From Enterobacter hormaechei ATCC 49162 (GTDB taxonomy: Bacteria; Pseudomonadota; Gammaproteobacteria; Enterobacterales; Enterobacteriaceae), in assembly GCF_001875655.1 (NCBI RefSeq), contig NZ_MKEQ01000002.1:824846-888845 (forward strand): a stretch of DNA of 64,000 nucleotides. The letters are read 5' to 3'. This document shows, one piece after another, positions 50,391 through 63,517 of the stretch. Position 1 is the first letter of the stretch. Each line of letters opens with the position of its first letter. A model generated the notes under the pieces. It did not search any database. It saw nothing but the letters and a program-made list of their open reading frames with translations, and had not been told where the DNA came from. A program made the translations under genes and the position numbers.

Positions 50391-50869
50391 CAGAATCCGC
50401 CAAACCGCCCCGGAAATAGATGTCCTTAAGAATTGTCGGCAGAATACCATTGTTTATCAAAGCCGTCATTATGTCAGAAATATCCCTGTTTTGACTTAAG
50501 CTAAATCTTACAGCGATCGATATTCCCGAGAATTAAGCCTGGTTTGATTAAGCCAGCTGGAATTCATAATTTCATTCATTTTTTGTTGCCAGGAATCAGT
50601 GGTCACGCAAGTTTCTCTCCAATTAACCAGAGGGTTAATAAGCTAACGGCCAGCGCCTGGATAGTGTCTCTTGTGTGAGCGTAGACAGGCAGTAAATGCG
50701 TGCGTGTAATTTTATCTTTACGTTCTTATGCGATGTTTTTGGTGTTTAAATGGTGCTTGTAAAGTAATGTGTACGTATTTTGGATTGAAATCTTTACTTG
50801 TTGTGGTATCGTTGTGTCACCTCTTCGAGGAAAACCACTATCGCAAACGAGTTTTACAGGATCGCAATC
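50391..50869. promoter_or_regulatory. Intergenic control region between yfiR and aroF
   Basis: About 480 bases with no gene. The half next to aroF holds candidate TyrR boxes (listed separately) and the aroF promoter. The half next to yfiR must hold the yfiRNB promoter. Confidence 0.6.
50758..50798 (+). promoter_or_regulatory. Candidate TyrR boxes upstream of aroF
   Basis: TGTAAAGTAATGTGTACG (50758-50775) and TGGATTGAAATCTTTACT (50781-50798) partly match TGTAAA-N6-TTTACA. In E. coli aroF-tyrA is repressed by TyrR with tyrosine. Each site here matches well only in one half. Confidence 0.4.
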
Positions 50870-51940
50870 ATGCAAAAAGACGCGCTGAACAACGTACATA
50901 TCACTGACGAACAGGTATTAATTACCCCGGATCAACTGAAGGCGGAATTCCCGCTGAGCGTCGCGCAGGAAGCTCAGATTGAGCACTCTCGCCAGACCAT
51001 TTCTGACATTATCGCTGGCCGCGATCCGCGTCTGCTGGTGGTATGTGGTCCTTGCTCCATTCACGATCCTGAAACCGCCATTGAGTACGCTCGTCGATTT
51101 AAAGCATTAGCGGAGGAGGTCAGCGATAGCCTCTATCTGGTGATGCGCGTCTATTTTGAAAAGCCACGTACGACGGTTGGCTGGAAAGGGTTGATTAACG
51201 ATCCGCACATGGATGGCTCGTTTGATGTGGAAGCTGGGTTGAAAATTGCGCGTCGCCTGCTGGTGGAACTGGTCAGCATGGGGCTGCCGCTGGCAACCGA
51301 AGCGCTGGATCCGAACAGCCCGCAATACCTCGGCGATCTGTTTAGCTGGTCTGCAATTGGTGCGCGTACCACAGAGTCACAAACCCACCGCGAGATGGCG
51401 TCTGGCCTGTCTATGCCGGTTGGTTTTAAAAACGGTACTGACGGCAGCCTGGCCACGGCGATTAACGCCATGCGCGCCGCCGCCATGCCCCATCGTTTTG
51501 TCGGAATCAACCAGGCGGGCCAGGTATGTCTGCTGCAAACGCAGGGCAACCCGGACGGGCATGTGATCCTGCGCGGCGGTAAAGCGCCAAACTACAGCCC
51601 GGCGGATGTCGCGCAGTGTGAAAAAGAGATGGAACAGGCGGGACTGCGCCCGGCGCTGATGGTAGATTGCAGTCATGGTAATTCGAATAAAGATTACCGT
51701 CGCCAGCCTGCGGTTGCAGAATCTGTGATTGCCCAGATAAAAGATGGCAACCGTTCAATTATCGGCCTGATGATTGAAAGTAATATTCATGAAGGCAATC
51801 AGTCATCGGAACAGCCGCGTAGCGCGATGAAGCCCGGCGTCTCCGTCACGGATGCCTGCATCAGCTGGGAAACCACCGATGCGCTGCTGCGTGAGATCCA
51901 CAAAGATTTGAACGGCCAGCTGGCGACGCGTCTGGCATAA
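50870..51940 (+). CDS. aroF: Tyrosine-sensitive DAHP synthase AroF
   Basis: A 356-residue class I DAHP synthase, E. coli AroF length. Motifs include [58 protein letters not shown] and [15 protein letters not shown] with metal and phosphoenolpyruvate ligands. It catalyses the first step of the shikimate pathway and is inhibited by tyrosine. It is placed before tyrA with a 10-base gap, which identifies the AroF isoenzyme. The ATG at 50870 follows AGGA. Confidence 0.97.
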   Translation: MQKDALNNVHITDEQVLITPDQLKAEFPLSVAQEAQIEHSRQTISDIIAGRDPRLLVVCGPCSIHDPETAIEYARRFKALAEEVSDSLYLVMRVYFEKPRTTVGWKGLINDPHMDGSFDVEAGLKIARRLLVELVSMGLPLATEALDPNSPQYLGDLFSWSAIGARTTESQTHREMASGLSMPVGFKNGTDGSLATAINAMRAAAMPHRFVGINQAGQVCLLQTQGNPDGHVILRGGKAPNYSPADVAQCEKEMEQAGLRPALMVDCSHGNSNKDYRRQPAVAESVIAQIKDGNRSIIGLMIESNIHEGNQSSEQPRSAMKPGVSVTDACISWETTDALLREIHKDLNGQLATRLA

Positions 51941-51950
51941 GAGGGTAGTT

Positions 51951-53072
51951 ATGGTTGCTGAATTGACCGCATTACGCGATCAAATTGATGAAGTGGATAA
52001 GGCGTTGCTGGATCTTCTGGCGCGCCGCATGGCTCTGGTTGCTGAGGTCGGCGAAGTTAAAAGCAAATACGGCCTGCCGATTTACGTTCCGGAGCGCGAG
52101 GCCTCTATGCTCGCCTCCCGTCGTAAAGAGGCGCAGGCCCTGGGCGTTTCACCTGATTTGATTGAGGACGTCCTGCGTCGCGTCATGCGCGAGTCCTATT
52201 CCAGCGAAAACGATAAGGGTTTCAAAACTCTCTGTCCGTCGCTGCGTCCGGTGGTCATCGTCGGTGGTGGCGGACAGATGGGGCGTTTGTTTGAGAAAAT
52301 GCTGACGCTTTCTGGTTATCAGGTGCGCATTCTGGAGAAAGAGGACTGGTCGCACGCGCCGGAGCTGATGAAAGACGCCGGAATGGTTATCGTCAGTGTG
52401 CCGATCCATGTGACGGAGCAGATTATCGCTAAACTTCCTCCGCTGCCGGAAGATTGCATTCTGGTGGACCTGGCCTCCGTTAAAAATGGCCCTCTACAGG
52501 CAATGCTGGCGGCGCACACCGGCCCTGTGCTTGGGTTGCACCCAATGTTTGGCCCGGACAGCGGCAGCCTGGCGAAGCAGGTAGTGGTTTACTGTGACGG
52601 ACGGCAGCCGGAAGCCTACCAGTGGTTCCTGGAACAGATTCAGGTCTGGGGAGCGCGTTTACACCGCATTAGCGCGGTAGAGCATGACCAGAACATGGCG
52701 TTCATTCAGGCGCTGCGCCACTTTGCAACCTTTGCCTATGGGCTGCACCTGGCGGAGGAGAACGTTCAGCTTGAACAATTGCTGGCGCTTTCCTCGCCAA
52801 TCTATCGTCTGGAGCTGGCGATGGTCGGGCGACTGTTTGCCCAGGATCCACAGCTTTACGCCGACATCATCATGTCGTCTGAAAATAACCTGGCGCTGAT
52901 CAAACGCTACTACCAGCGTTTTGGTGAAGCGATCACTTTGCTGGAACATGGCGATAAACAAGCCTTTATCGACAGTTTCCGTAAAGTCGAGCACTGGTTC
53001 GGTGATTACGCCACGCGATTCCAGAGTGAAAGCCGCACGCTGTTACGCCAGGCAAATGACAGTCGCCAGTAA
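51951..53072 (+). CDS. tyrA: Chorismate mutase / prephenate dehydrogenase TyrA
   Basis: A 373-residue bifunctional enzyme as in E. coli. Residues 1-90 form an AroQ-type chorismate mutase ([20 protein letters not shown]). From about 100 a prephenate dehydrogenase follows with NAD motif [16 protein letters not shown] and GLHPMFGPD. It converts chorismate to 4-hydroxyphenylpyruvate for tyrosine. Co-transcribed with aroF. Confidence 0.98.
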   Translation: MVAELTALRDQIDEVDKALLDLLARRMALVAEVGEVKSKYGLPIYVPEREASMLASRRKEAQALGVSPDLIEDVLRRVMRESYSSENDKGFKTLCPSLRPVVIVGGGGQMGRLFEKMLTLSGYQVRILEKEDWSHAPELMKDAGMVIVSVPIHVTEQIIAKLPPLPEDCILVDLASVKNGPLQAMLAAHTGPVLGLHPMFGPDSGSLAKQVVVYCDGRQPEAYQWFLEQIQVWGARLHRISAVEHDQNMAFIQALRHFATFAYGLHLAEENVQLEQLLALSSPIYRLELAMVGRLFAQDPQLYADIIMSSENNLALIKRYYQRFGEAITLLEHGDKQAFIDSFRKVEHWFGDYATRFQSESRTLLRQANDSRQ

Positions 53073-53090
53073 TCTGATGATGTATATACT

Positions 53091-53118
53091 GAAAGCCAGC
53101 ATTGCTGGCTTTTTTCAT
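53091..53118 (+). terminator. Terminator of aroF-tyrA
   Basis: AAAGCCAGC and GCTGGCTTTTTT form a stem around ATT, just after tyrA and before the SMP-30 gene. Confidence 0.9.
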
Positions 53119-53133
53119 TTTTGGGGAACTGTC

Positions 53134-54006
53134 ATGGCTGAACCGCAGCTGCTGTTGAACTATACCGGGCATCTGCCCGAATGCCCGACGTGGAGTGCAG
53201 ACGAGAAGGCGCTCTACTGGGCGGATATCCTGGAAGGGGAGATCCATCGCTATCATCTCCCCACCGCGGAACACTCGGTGCTCTCATTGCATGAAGAAGT
53301 AGGGTGTTTTGCCCTGCGTGAACGCGGCGGATTTATCGTCGCGATGCGAAACGCCATCTGGCTGACCGATAAACACGGCCTGCTCCAGCGTAAGGTTTGC
53401 GATAACCCGTCCAACCCGCAGCTTGCACGCTTTAACGATGGCGGTACTGATCATGAGGGGCGATTTTATGCAGGCACGTTCTGGGGGCCGGGAGATTATA
53501 ACGGCGCCATGCTGATGCGTATCGACAACGATCTGACGCCGAAAGTGATCCAGTGCGATATTCACGGGCATAACGGTTTAGCGTTTAGTCCTGATAAACG
53601 GTGGATGTTTACTTCTGACACCCCAAACGGGGTGATCTACCGTACGCCGATTGATGAGCAGGGGGAACCCGGTAAGCGCGAAGAGTTTCGCCGGTTTAGC
53701 GAGGGAGAAGGTATACCCGACGGAGCGGCAATGGATGAGGAAGGCTGCTACTGGAGCGCTCTGTTTGACGGCTGGCGTATCGCACGGTTTTCACCGCAAG
53801 GGGAGCAACTGGAAGAGTATCGACTGCCGGTACGCTGCCCGACGATGGTCTGCTTTGGCGGCGACGATATGAAAACGTTGTTCATTACCACCACGCGGGA
53901 AAATATGGAGGCGGAGGAGCTGGCGAAATACCCGCTTTCCGGTGCCATCTTCACCCTGCCTGTAAATGTGGCAGGGATGAAGAAAAGCCGCTTTATTGAA
54001 CGTTAA
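53134..54006 (+). CDS. SMP-30/gluconolactonase-like protein
   Basis: A 290-residue six-bladed beta-propeller of the SMP-30/LRE family. The metal and active-site positions are visible: ECPTW near residue 17 (Glu), [16 protein letters not shown] (Asn, Asp), HNGLAFSPD (Asn) and [14 protein letters not shown] (Asp). These enzymes hydrolyse sugar-acid lactones. The gene lies between the tyrA terminator and pheA, and its end overlaps the convergent pheA stop by 4 bases. E. coli lacks it at this spot. GGGGA precedes the ATG. Confidence 0.88.
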   Translation: MAEPQLLLNYTGHLPECPTWSADEKALYWADILEGEIHRYHLPTAEHSVLSLHEEVGCFALRERGGFIVAMRNAIWLTDKHGLLQRKVCDNPSNPQLARFNDGGTDHEGRFYAGTFWGPGDYNGAMLMRIDNDLTPKVIQCDIHGHNGLAFSPDKRWMFTSDTPNGVIYRTPIDEQGEPGKREEFRRFSEGEGIPDGAAMDEEGCYWSALFDGWRIARFSPQGEQLEEYRLPVRCPTMVCFGGDDMKTLFITTTRENMEAEELAKYPLSGAIFTLPVNVAGMKKSRFIER

Positions 54007-55163
54007 ACCGGGTCAACCGGAACCACGGTTTCGCTTGGATAGCAGCCCAGCACTTTCATCGAACGGGTGATCTCGCCCAGTTCGCGCAGGGCTTTCTGCA
54101 TGGATGCAGACTCCAGGTTGGCCTGAACATCGAGATAGAACATCTCTTCCCATGGGTTACCATGAATTGGGCGGGATTCCAGCTTCGTCATGATCAGATT
54201 GTGATTACGCAGCACCAGCAGCGCTTCAACCAGCGCACCCGCCTGCTGGCCGGTTGCCATCAGCAGGGTGGTTTTCGCCGGGACCTGGTCCGACACATTA
54301 ATAGCCTTGCGGGCCAGAACCACGAAACGGGTGATATTTTGCGTCTGGTTGGCCAGGTTACGTTCCAGCACCTGTAAGCCATACAGTGCGCCACCCGCTT
54401 CGCTACCGAGTGCCGCGACGGCAGGAGAGTTTGCCTGTGCCACCTTTTCCATCGCCGCCGAGGTGCTTTCGGTGTACTCAATTTTCCAGTGCGGATAACG
54501 GTTCAGGAACTGGCTGCACTGCTGGAACGGCTGCGGGTGGCTGTACACCGTTTCGATCTGACTCAGATCGGTTGAGCCGGAGACCAGCACGCAGTGATCG
54601 ATAGGGATCGTTAACTCGCCGACCAGCGACAGGCTGGTGTGCTGGAGCAGATCGTAAACATCGTTGATAGCACCGGAACTGGTGTTCTCGATAGGCACCA
54701 CGGCGTAATCGGCCTGGCCGGTTTCGACCTGGTTGAAAATATCTGCAAATTTTGCACAGCCGCTCTCAATAAACTCTTCGAAATGGCGGGCGGCGTACTG
54801 GCGAGCCGCCAGGTGAGAATAGGAGCCTTTCGGGCCGAGAAAGGCGATACGAGCAGAGTGCGGGTTGGTTTTGTTCAGATGCTGCTGGAGCAGGGCTTGT
54901 TGCGTCAGAACGGAATCTTCGATGATGAGCTGGAACAGGCGGGTGATGTAGTGAGCATCAAGATGATGCGCTTTGCCAAGCTGTATCAACCGTTCCAGTA
55001 AATCACGCTCGCGGTCGATATCACGAACCGGGCGATGGGAATCCAGCTTGGCTTTGCCCACTTCAATGGCGAGCGCGCGGCGTTCTGCCAGCAGGGCCAG
55101 TAACTTTTCGTCGAGCGCACTGATTTTTACGCGTAAATCCAGGAGCGGGTTTTCCGGTGTCAT
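54003..55163 (-). CDS. pheA: Chorismate mutase / prephenate dehydratase PheA
   Basis: A 386-residue bifunctional enzyme, E. coli length. AroQ chorismate mutase domain ([20 protein letters not shown]) at 1-90, prephenate dehydratase (about 105-285: [36 protein letters not shown]), then an ACT domain with the phenylalanine site [25 protein letters not shown]. It makes phenylpyruvate. It is attenuated through pheL upstream. Confidence 0.98.
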   Translation of the reverse strand: MTPENPLLDLRVKISALDEKLLALLAERRALAIEVGKAKLDSHRPVRDIDRERDLLERLIQLGKAHHLDAHYITRLFQLIIEDSVLTQQALLQQHLNKTNPHSARIAFLGPKGSYSHLAARQYAARHFEEFIESGCAKFADIFNQVETGQADYAVVPIENTSSGAINDVYDLLQHTSLSLVGELTIPIDHCVLVSGSTDLSQIETVYSHPQPFQQCSQFLNRYPHWKIEYTESTSAAMEKVAQANSPAVAALGSEAGGALYGLQVLERNLANQTQNITRFVVLARKAINVSDQVPAKTTLLMATGQQAGALVEALLVLRNHNLIMTKLESRPIHGNPWEEMFYLDVQANLESASMQKALRELGEITRSMKVLGCYPSETVVPVDPV

Positions 55164-55195
55164 AGTGTTGTCTGTCTCATTTTATCGTTATCAAT

Positions 55196-55224
55196 AAAAA
55201 AGGCCTCCCGGTGTGGGAGGCCTT
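55196..55224 (-). terminator. pheA attenuator terminator
   Basis: On the minus strand GGCCTCCC, ACACC and GGGAGGCC form a stem followed by TTTTTT, between pheL and pheA. This is the terminator half of the phenylalanine attenuator. Confidence 0.93.
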
Positions 55225-55270
55225 GTTGTTCGTCTTCGCATTCTTTATCACACGACGAAACGCCTCCCGG

Positions 55271-55318
55271 TCAGGGGAAGGTAAAAAAGAATGCGAAGAA
55301 AAACGGCGTCTGTTTCAT
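55271..55318 (-). CDS. pheL: pheA leader peptide
   Basis: A 15-residue leader, MKQTPFFFAFFFTFP, with seven phenylalanines. Ribosome stalling on these codons when Phe-tRNA is scarce prevents formation of the terminator at 55196-55224 and lets pheA be transcribed. AGGA precedes the ATG. E. coli PheL differs only near its second to fourth residues. Confidence 0.95.
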   Translation of the reverse strand: MKQTPFFFAFFFTFP

Positions 55319-55374
55319 AAGGTCATCCTGAAATTGATAAGGTTAAAGTACCTGTACTGTTTTGATCCTGTCAA

Positions 55375-55401
55375 TAAAAAACGCGCCCGGAGGCGCGTTG
55401 T
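55375..55401 (-). terminator. Terminator of raiA
   Basis: On the minus strand ACGCGCC, TCC and GGGCGCGT form a stem followed by TTTTTATTG, just after raiA. Confidence 0.85.
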
Positions 55402-55422
55402 CGGTACACTCAATGTAAAGGA

Positions 55423-55812
<390 letters not shown>

Positions 55813-55985
55813 CTAATGTCAAAATGTGTGATTTAGATCGCGTTATTTTGTCGGTTTTTGTCAGGGAATCTTTTTTGTGAGGCAGGGCAGGAAGAGGTGA
55901 GATTTACCTTGTCGAAGCCAACAATTGCGGTCATAGTTGAATGGATGTGTTGAAGCTAAACCGCTTCAGCGTAAGTCTGAAAGAA

Positions 55986-56016
55986 TAAAAAAACGGCAGC
56001 CTGCGGGCTGCCGTTA
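55986..56016 (-). terminator. Terminator of bamD
   Basis: On the minus strand ACGGCAGCC and GGCTGCCGTTTTTTT pair around CGCA, just after bamD. Confidence 0.9.
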
Positions 56017-56031
56017 TGCATTGTAGCGGTA

Positions 56032-56769
56032 TCAGGTGTTGCTGCTATTTGCGGCAATGATTTTCGCCACTTTGTCAGCCTGAGCCGTCATCTGCATCTG
56101 GCGATACGCATTCTCCATCAGCTTCAGGCCATCACGCGTGGCCTGCGTATCAGGATAATCACGCAGCATGCCTTCTACACGGTTAACCACGGCTACCCAT
56201 GCGCCACGGCGGGTGTAATATTCCGCAACGGAGTACTCGTATTTCGCCAGACGATCCTTCAGGAACACCAGACGCTTAGTGGCATCGGTAATGTACTGGC
56301 TGTTCGGGTAGCTGCGTACCAGTTTGGAGAAGTCATTGAAAGCATCACGCGCATGTTGCGGGTCACGGTCGGAACGATCCACCCCGAAGAAGCCCTGCAA
56401 TGCACTGTCATCCAGCGCCATGTTAGTCAGGCCGCGCATGTACATCACGTAATCGATGTTAGGATGGGTAGGGTTCAGACGCATGAAACGATCGATCGTT
56501 GCCTGAGCCAGCGGCAGATCGGCATTTTTGTAGTAGGCGTAGATAAGATCTAACTGTACCTGCTGCGAATACGGACCAAATGGATAGCGATTATCCAACG
56601 CTTCCAGTTGCGTTATCGCCTGTTTCCAGTTACCGTCCTGCAACTTTTGTTGTGCAGTCGCATAGATTTCATTCGGCGGATTGTCAGGGACCTGTTCATT
56701 CGAACCGGAGCAGCCCACCAAAGCCAGGCTCAACGTGGCCGCTGCCACCAGATATTTCATGCGCGTCAT
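56032..56769 (-). CDS. bamD: Outer-membrane assembly lipoprotein BamD
   Basis: A 245-residue lipoprotein: signal peptide with lipobox LVGC (Cys near 20), then five TPR-like helix pairs ([28 protein letters not shown] onward). It is the essential BAM subunit that contacts BamA. Divergent from rluD, as in E. coli. Confidence 0.97.
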   Translation of the reverse strand: MTRMKYLVAAATLSLALVGCSGSNEQVPDNPPNEIYATAQQKLQDGNWKQAITQLEALDNRYPFGPYSQQVQLDLIYAYYKNADLPLAQATIDRFMRLNPTHPNIDYVMYMRGLTNMALDDSALQGFFGVDRSDRDPQHARDAFNDFSKLVRSYPNSQYITDATKRLVFLKDRLAKYEYSVAEYYTRRGAWVAVVNRVEGMLRDYPDTQATRDGLKLMENAYRQMQMTAQADKVAKIIAANSSNT

Positions 56770-56900
56770 GACGTTTTGACTTTCCTCAAATGTTTGTCCG
56801 GGAGAAACTCAGTTCCTGCTCCCGATTAAGACCAGCTACAATAGCACACTATATTAAACGGCAAAGCCGTAAAACCCAACGTTAAACGAAGAAGCAGTTT

Positions 56901-57881
56901 ATGGCACAACGAGTAGAACTCACCGCAACAGTCTCCGAAAATCAGCTCGGTCAACGCTTAGATCAGGCTTTGGCCGAATTGTTCCCTGATTATTCGCGTT
57001 CACGCATAAAAGAATGGATCCTTGACCAGCGCGTGCTGGTAAACGGCAAGATCTGGGACAAACCAAAAGAGAAAGTGTTTGGTGGGGAAGCTGTCGCCAT
57101 CAATGCTGAAATCGAAGAGGAAATCCGCTTCGAGCCGCAGGATATCCCGCTGGACATCGTCTACGAAGATGACGATATTCTGGTCATCAACAAGCCGCGC
57201 GATTTTGTTGTTCACCCGGGAGCGGGCAATCCTGACGGTACGGTACTGAACGCACTCCTTCATTATTATCCGCCGATTGCCGACGTACCGCGCGCCGGTA
57301 TCGTTCACCGTCTGGATAAAGACACCACGGGGCTGATGGTGGTGGCGAAGACGATTCCCGCCCAGACTCGCCTGGTGGAATCTTTGCAACTGCGTGAAAT
57401 CACCCGTGAGTATGAAGCGGTGGCGATTGGTCATATGACCTCTGGCGGCACGGTGGAAGAGCCTATCAGCCGTCACCCAACCAAGCGTACGCATATGTCC
57501 GTACACCCGATGGGTAAACCGGCGGTGACCCACTACCGCATCATGGAGCATTTCCGTATTCATACGCGCCTGCGTCTGCGTCTGGAAACCGGGCGTACTC
57601 ACCAGATCCGCGTGCACATGGCGCATATTACCCATCCGCTGGTGGGTGACCCGGTTTACGGTGGTCGTCCGCGTCCACCAAAGGGCGCGTCGGATGAATT
57701 CATCTCCGTGCTGCGTAAATTCGATCGCCAGGCGCTGCATGCGACGATGCTGCGTCTTTACCACCCAATCACCGGAATTCAGATGGAATGGCATGCGCCG
57801 ATCCCACAGGATATGGTGGAACTTATCGACGCGATGCGCGCAGATTTCGAAGACCATAAGGATCACGTGGACTGGTTATGA
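56901..57881 (+). CDS. rluD: 23S rRNA pseudouridine synthase RluD
   Basis: A 326-residue enzyme with an N-terminal S4 domain (LGQRLDQALAELFPDYSRSR) and a catalytic domain carrying IVHRLDKDTTGLMV, whose aspartate is the nucleophile. It makes pseudouridines 1911, 1915 and 1917 in helix 69 of 23S rRNA. Its stop overlaps the pgeF start (ATGA). Confidence 0.97.
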   Translation: MAQRVELTATVSENQLGQRLDQALAELFPDYSRSRIKEWILDQRVLVNGKIWDKPKEKVFGGEAVAINAEIEEEIRFEPQDIPLDIVYEDDDILVINKPRDFVVHPGAGNPDGTVLNALLHYYPPIADVPRAGIVHRLDKDTTGLMVVAKTIPAQTRLVESLQLREITREYEAVAIGHMTSGGTVEEPISRHPTKRTHMSVHPMGKPAVTHYRIMEHFRIHTRLRLRLETGRTHQIRVHMAHITHPLVGDPVYGGRPRPPKGASDEFISVLRKFDRQALHATMLRLYHPITGIQMEWHAPIPQDMVELIDAMRADFEDHKDHVDWL

Positions 57882-58609
57882 CCAAACTGATTGTCCCGGA
57901 GTGGCCACTGCCTGAAGGCGTGGCCGCCTGTAGTTCGACCCGTATCGGTGGCGTGAGCCAGGGCGCTTGGGAGTCTCTGAACCTCGGTGCGCACTGTGGC
58001 GATAACCTGGAAGACGTTGAAGAGAACCGTAAACGCCTCTTTGCGGCGGGAAATCTTCCTTCAAAACCGGTCTGGCTTGAGCAGGTGCACGGTAAAGCGG
58101 TGCTGAAGCTGACGGGTGAACCCTATGCGTCTAAACGCGCCGATGCTTCGTACAGTAATACGCCGGGAACGGTTTGCGCGGTGATGACCGCTGATTGCCT
58201 GCCAGTGTTGTTCTGCAATCAGGCAGGTACTGAAGTGGCTGCTGCCCATGCCGGTTGGCGAGGTTTGTGCGAAGGCGTACTGGAAGAGACCGTCGCCTGC
58301 TTCCAGGACGATTCGGCAAATCTCATCGCCTGGCTTGGCCCGGCGATTGGCCCGCAGGCATTTGAGGTCGGACCGGAAGTGCGCGATGCCTTTATAGAAA
58401 AAGATCCGCAAGCGGTCGAAGCGTTTGTTGCTTGTGGCGATAAATATCTGGCCGATATTTACCAGCTTGCCCGCCAGCGCCTGAATAACGTCGGCGTAAC
58501 CCAGATCTTCGGCGGAGATCGCTGTACCTTCACCGAAAAGGGTGATTTTTTCTCCTATCGTCGCGACAAGACGACGGGCCGTATGGCAAGTTTCATTTGG
58601 CTGATATAA
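57878..58609 (+). CDS. pgeF: PgeF (YfiH), laccase-like polyphenol oxidase family
   Basis: A 243-residue DUF152 protein. Metal ligands are visible: His in EQVHGKAV, Cys in MTADCLPVLF and His in AAAHAGWRGLCEGVL. In E. coli YfiH corrects peptidoglycan precursors that contain serine in place of alanine. It is translationally coupled to rluD and lies before clpB. Confidence 0.95.
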   Translation: MTKLIVPEWPLPEGVAACSSTRIGGVSQGAWESLNLGAHCGDNLEDVEENRKRLFAAGNLPSKPVWLEQVHGKAVLKLTGEPYASKRADASYSNTPGTVCAVMTADCLPVLFCNQAGTEVAAAHAGWRGLCEGVLEETVACFQDDSANLIAWLGPAIGPQAFEVGPEVRDAFIEKDPQAVEAFVACGDKYLADIYQLARQRLNNVGVTQIFGGDRCTFTEKGDFFSYRRDKTTGRMASFIWLI

Positions 58610-58671
58610 CCTAAAGAATCAAGACGATCCGGTACGCGCCGTTTTCTTTTCACATAATTCAGGTTATTAAC

Positions 58672-58697
58672 CTTGAATAATTGAGGGATGACCTCAT
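58672..58697 (+). promoter_or_regulatory. Sigma-32 heat-shock promoter of clpB
   Basis: CTTGAA (58672) and CCTCAT (58692) are separated by 14 bases, and the sequence is nearly the same as the E. coli clpB heat-shock promoter. Confidence 0.88.
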
Positions 58698-58738
58698 TTA
58701 ATCTCCAGTAGCAAATTTGACCTGTTATGGGAGGAGTT

Positions 58739-61312
58739 ATGCGTCTGGATCGTCTTACTAATAAATTCCAGCTTGCTCTCGCCGATGCCCAGTCCCTCGC
58801 ACTGGGGCACGACAACCAATTTATCGAACCTCTTCATTTAATGAGCGCCTTGCTGAATCAGGAAGGGGGATCGGTACGTCCTTTATTAACGTCCGCTGGC
58901 ATTAATGCTGGCCAGTTACGCACCGCCATCGATCAGGCGCTGAGCCGTTTACCCCAGGTGGAAGGTACCGGCGGCGACGTGCAGCCGTCTCAGGATCTGG
59001 TGCGCGTGCTGAACCTTTGCGACAAGCTGGCGCAAAAACGTGGGGACAATTTTATTTCGTCAGAGCTGTTTGTTCTGGCGGCGCTTGAATCACGCGGTAC
59101 CTTGACCGACCTGCTGAAATCCGCCGGTGCAACCACCGCTAATGTGACCCAGGCGATTGAGAAAATGCGCGGAGGTGAAAGCGTGAACGACCAGGGAGCC
59201 GAAGACCAACGTCAGGCTTTGAAGAAATTTACGGTCGACCTGACCGAACGTGCCGAGCAGGGCAAACTTGACCCGGTCATTGGCCGTGACGAAGAAATTC
59301 GCCGGACTATCCAGGTACTGCAACGTCGTACTAAAAACAACCCGGTGCTGATTGGTGAACCCGGTGTCGGTAAAACCGCCATCGTTGAAGGTCTGGCGCA
59401 GCGTATTGTCAACGGCGAAGTGCCGGAAGGGCTGAAAGGCCGTCGCGTACTGGCGCTGGATATGGGCGCGCTGGTGGCCGGGGCGAAATATCGCGGTGAG
59501 TTTGAAGAGCGTCTGAAAGGCGTGCTGAACGATCTGGCGAAACAGGAAGGTAACGTCATCCTGTTTATCGACGAACTGCACACCATGGTAGGGGCGGGTA
59601 AAGCAGACGGCGCAATGGATGCCGGGAACATGCTGAAACCTGCGCTGGCTCGCGGTGAGCTTCACTGCGTTGGTGCCACTACGCTGGACGAGTATCGTCA
59701 GTACATCGAAAAAGATGCTGCGCTGGAGCGCCGTTTCCAGAAGGTGTTCGTCGCTGAGCCAAGTGTTGAAGATACCATCGCCATTTTGCGTGGTCTGAAA
59801 GAGCGATATGAGCTGCACCATCATGTGCAGATCACTGACCCGGCCATCGTTGCGGCGGCGACGCTTTCGCATCGTTACATTGCTGACCGTCAGTTGCCGG
59901 ATAAAGCCATCGACCTTATTGATGAAGCCGCGTCCAGCATCCGTATGCAGATTGACTCGAAACCGGAAGAGCTGGACCGACTCGATCGCCGCATTATCCA
60001 GCTCAAGCTGGAACAGCAGGCGCTGAACAAAGAGTCTGATGAAGCGAGTAAGAAACGCCTCGATATGCTCAACGAAGAACTGGATGAGAAAGAGCGTCAG
60101 TATTCTGAGCTGGAAGAAGAGTGGAAAGCTGAGAAAGCATCCCTTTCTGGCACCCAGACAATCAAGGCGGAGCTGGAGCAAGCGAAAATTGCCATTGAGC
60201 AGGCGCGTCGCGTTGGCGATCTGGCGCGGATGTCTGAGTTACAGTACGGCAAGATCCCTGAGCTGGAAAAACAGCTTGAGATCGCCACGCAGTCGGAAGG
60301 CAAAACTATGCGTCTGTTGCGTAATAAAGTGACGGATGCCGAGATTGCCGAAGTGCTGGCGCGCTGGACGGGGATTCCTGTGGCACGCATGATGGAAAGC
60401 GAACGCGAGAAACTGCTGCGTATGGAGCAGGATCTGCATCAGCGCGTCATTGGTCAGAACGAAGCGGTCGAAGCGGTATCTAACGCCATTCGTCGTAGCC
60501 GCGCGGGGTTGTCCGATCCTAATCGTCCAATCGGTTCGTTCCTGTTCCTGGGGCCAACCGGTGTCGGTAAAACCGAGCTGTGTAAAGCGCTGGCTAACTT
60601 TATGTTCGACAGCGATGACGCGATGGTGCGTATTGATATGTCCGAGTTTATGGAGAAACACTCCGTCTCGCGTCTGGTCGGTGCGCCTCCTGGATATGTC
60701 GGTTATGAAGAGGGCGGTTACCTGACGGAAGCGGTTCGTCGTCGTCCATATTCCGTCATCCTGCTGGATGAAGTGGAAAAGGCACACCCTGACGTGTTTA
60801 ACATCCTGTTGCAGGTGCTGGATGACGGGCGTCTGACAGACGGGCAGGGGAGGACGGTCGATTTCCGTAACACGGTGGTGATCATGACCTCGAACCTGGG
60901 TTCCGATTTGATTCAGGAACGCTTCGGTGAGCTGGATTACAGCCATATGAAAGATCTGGTGCTGGGTGTGGTCAGCCAAAACTTCCGTCCGGAGTTCATC
61001 AACCGTATCGATGAAGTGGTTGTGTTCCATCCGCTGGGTGAGAAACATATCGCGTCGATTGCGCAGATCCAGTTGCAGCGTCTGTACAAACGTCTGGAAG
61101 AACGTGGTTACGAAATCCACATTTCCGACGATGCACTGAAACTGCTGAGCGCGAATGGTTACGATCCTGTTTATGGGGCGCGTCCGTTAAAACGTGCTAT
61201 CCAGCAGCAGATCGAAAACCCGCTGGCGCAGCAAATCCTCTCCGGGGAGCTGGTTCCGGGCAAAGTTATCCGACTGGAAGCCAACGACGATCGCATTGTG
61301 GCAGTGCAGTAA
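58739..61312 (+). CDS. clpB: Disaggregase chaperone ClpB
   Basis: An 857-residue Hsp100 protein, E. coli length. N domain (about 1-145), AAA1 with GEPGVGKT and [10 protein letters not shown], a coiled-coil M domain (about 410-525), AAA2 with GPTGVGKT and LLDEVEKAH. It works with DnaK to dissolve aggregates. The start is the ATG at 58739 (MRLDRLTNK) after GGAGG. A GTG/TTG extension to 58727 overlaps the ribosome site. Heat-shock promoter upstream. Confidence 0.98.
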   Translation: MRLDRLTNKFQLALADAQSLALGHDNQFIEPLHLMSALLNQEGGSVRPLLTSAGINAGQLRTAIDQALSRLPQVEGTGGDVQPSQDLVRVLNLCDKLAQKRGDNFISSELFVLAALESRGTLTDLLKSAGATTANVTQAIEKMRGGESVNDQGAEDQRQALKKFTVDLTERAEQGKLDPVIGRDEEIRRTIQVLQRRTKNNPVLIGEPGVGKTAIVEGLAQRIVNGEVPEGLKGRRVLALDMGALVAGAKYRGEFEERLKGVLNDLAKQEGNVILFIDELHTMVGAGKADGAMDAGNMLKPALARGELHCVGATTLDEYRQYIEKDAALERRFQKVFVAEPSVEDTIAILRGLKERYELHHHVQITDPAIVAAATLSHRYIADRQLPDKAIDLIDEAASSIRMQIDSKPEELDRLDRRIIQLKLEQQALNKESDEASKKRLDMLNEELDEKERQYSELEEEWKAEKASLSGTQTIKAELEQAKIAIEQARRVGDLARMSELQYGKIPELEKQLEIATQSEGKTMRLLRNKVTDAEIAEVLARWTGIPVARMMESEREKLLRMEQDLHQRVIGQNEAVEAVSNAIRRSRAGLSDPNRPIGSFLFLGPTGVGKTELCKALANFMFDSDDAMVRIDMSEFMEKHSVSRLVGAPPGYVGYEEGGYLTEAVRRRPYSVILLDEVEKAHPDVFNILLQVLDDGRLTDGQGRTVDFRNTVVIMTSNLGSDLIQERFGELDYSHMKDLVLGVVSQNFRPEFINRIDEVVVFHPLGEKHIASIAQIQLQRLYKRLEERGYEIHISDDALKLLSANGYDPVYGARPLKRAIQQQIENPLAQQILSGELVPGKVIRLEANDDRIVAVQ

Positions 61313-61323
61313 GTCACAAAATG

Positions 61324-61355
61324 CAAAAACGGGCCGCTTGCGGCTCGTTTTTGTT
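61324..61355 (+). terminator. Terminator of clpB
   Basis: AAAAACGGGCCGC, TTGC and GGCTCGTTTTT form a stem with one mismatch and a T tract. Confidence 0.85.
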
Positions 61356-61435
61356 TAAAAACCAGGCGAAAATTGAGGTCTGGAATGCGATTTGCCTGGA
61401 AAGTGAGCAGTCAGTAAATAATTTTCACTTTAGCC

Positions 61436-61463
61436 TTGCAGGTTCGGAATTACTCCCTATAAT
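61436..61463 (+). promoter_or_regulatory. rRNA operon promoter P1
   Basis: TTGCAG and TATAAT are 16 bases apart, followed by GCGCCTCC, the G/C-rich discriminator of stringently controlled rrn P1 promoters. The AT-rich stretch before it (61418-61432) fits an UP element. Confidence 0.88.
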
Positions 61464-61531
61464 GCGCCTCCACTGACACGGAACAACGGCACGCAAGCCG
61501 CCGGGTCAGCAGAGAAAAGCAAAATAAACGC

Positions 61532-61559
61532 TTGACTCTGAAGCGGGGAAGCGTAATAT
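61532..61559 (+). promoter_or_regulatory. rRNA operon promoter P2
   Basis: TTGACT and TAATAT are 16 bases apart, about 95 bases after P1, the usual P1-P2 distance. Confidence 0.85.
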
Positions 61560-61594
61560 GCACACCCCGCGCCGCAGCGAAAACAAAGCGGCAC

Positions 61595-61606
61595 TGCTCT
61601 TTAACA
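61595..61606 (+). promoter_or_regulatory. rrn leader boxA antitermination site
   Basis: TGCTCTTTAACA matches boxA, the NusB/S10 binding site of the rRNA antitermination complex. Confidence 0.85.
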
Positions 61607-61741
61607 ATTTATCAGACAATCTGTGTGGGCACTCAAAGTGACATGGATTCTTAATGTCTTCGGACACTAAATGAATACCAAGTCTCAACGAGTGAACACG
61701 TAATTCATTACGAAGTTTAATTCATTGAGCATCAAACTTTT

Positions 61742-63283
<1,542 letters not shown>

Positions 63284-63367
63284 CCTTAAAGAACCTGCCT
63301 TTGTAGTGTCCACACAGATTGTCTGATGAAAAGTAAATAGCAAGGCGTCTTGCGATTGAGACTGTAC

Positions 63368-63443
63368 GTCCCCTTCGTCTAGAGGCCCAGGACACCGCCC
63401 TTTCACGGCGGTAACAGGGGTTCGAATCCCCTAGGGGACGCCA
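63368..63443 (+). tRNA. gltW: tRNA-Glu (UUC)
   Basis: A 76-base cloverleaf in the 16S-23S spacer: acceptor GTCCCCT pairs with AGGGGAC, anticodon TTC in CCCTTTCACGG, T-loop GTTCGAATC and encoded CCA. Spacer tRNA-Glu is also found in E. coli rrnG. Confidence 0.98.
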
Positions 63444-63517
63444 CTTGCTGGTTCGTGAGTGAAAGTCACCTGCCGTCATATCTCAAAACTGACTTGCGAG
63501 TCATGTTTGAGATATTT

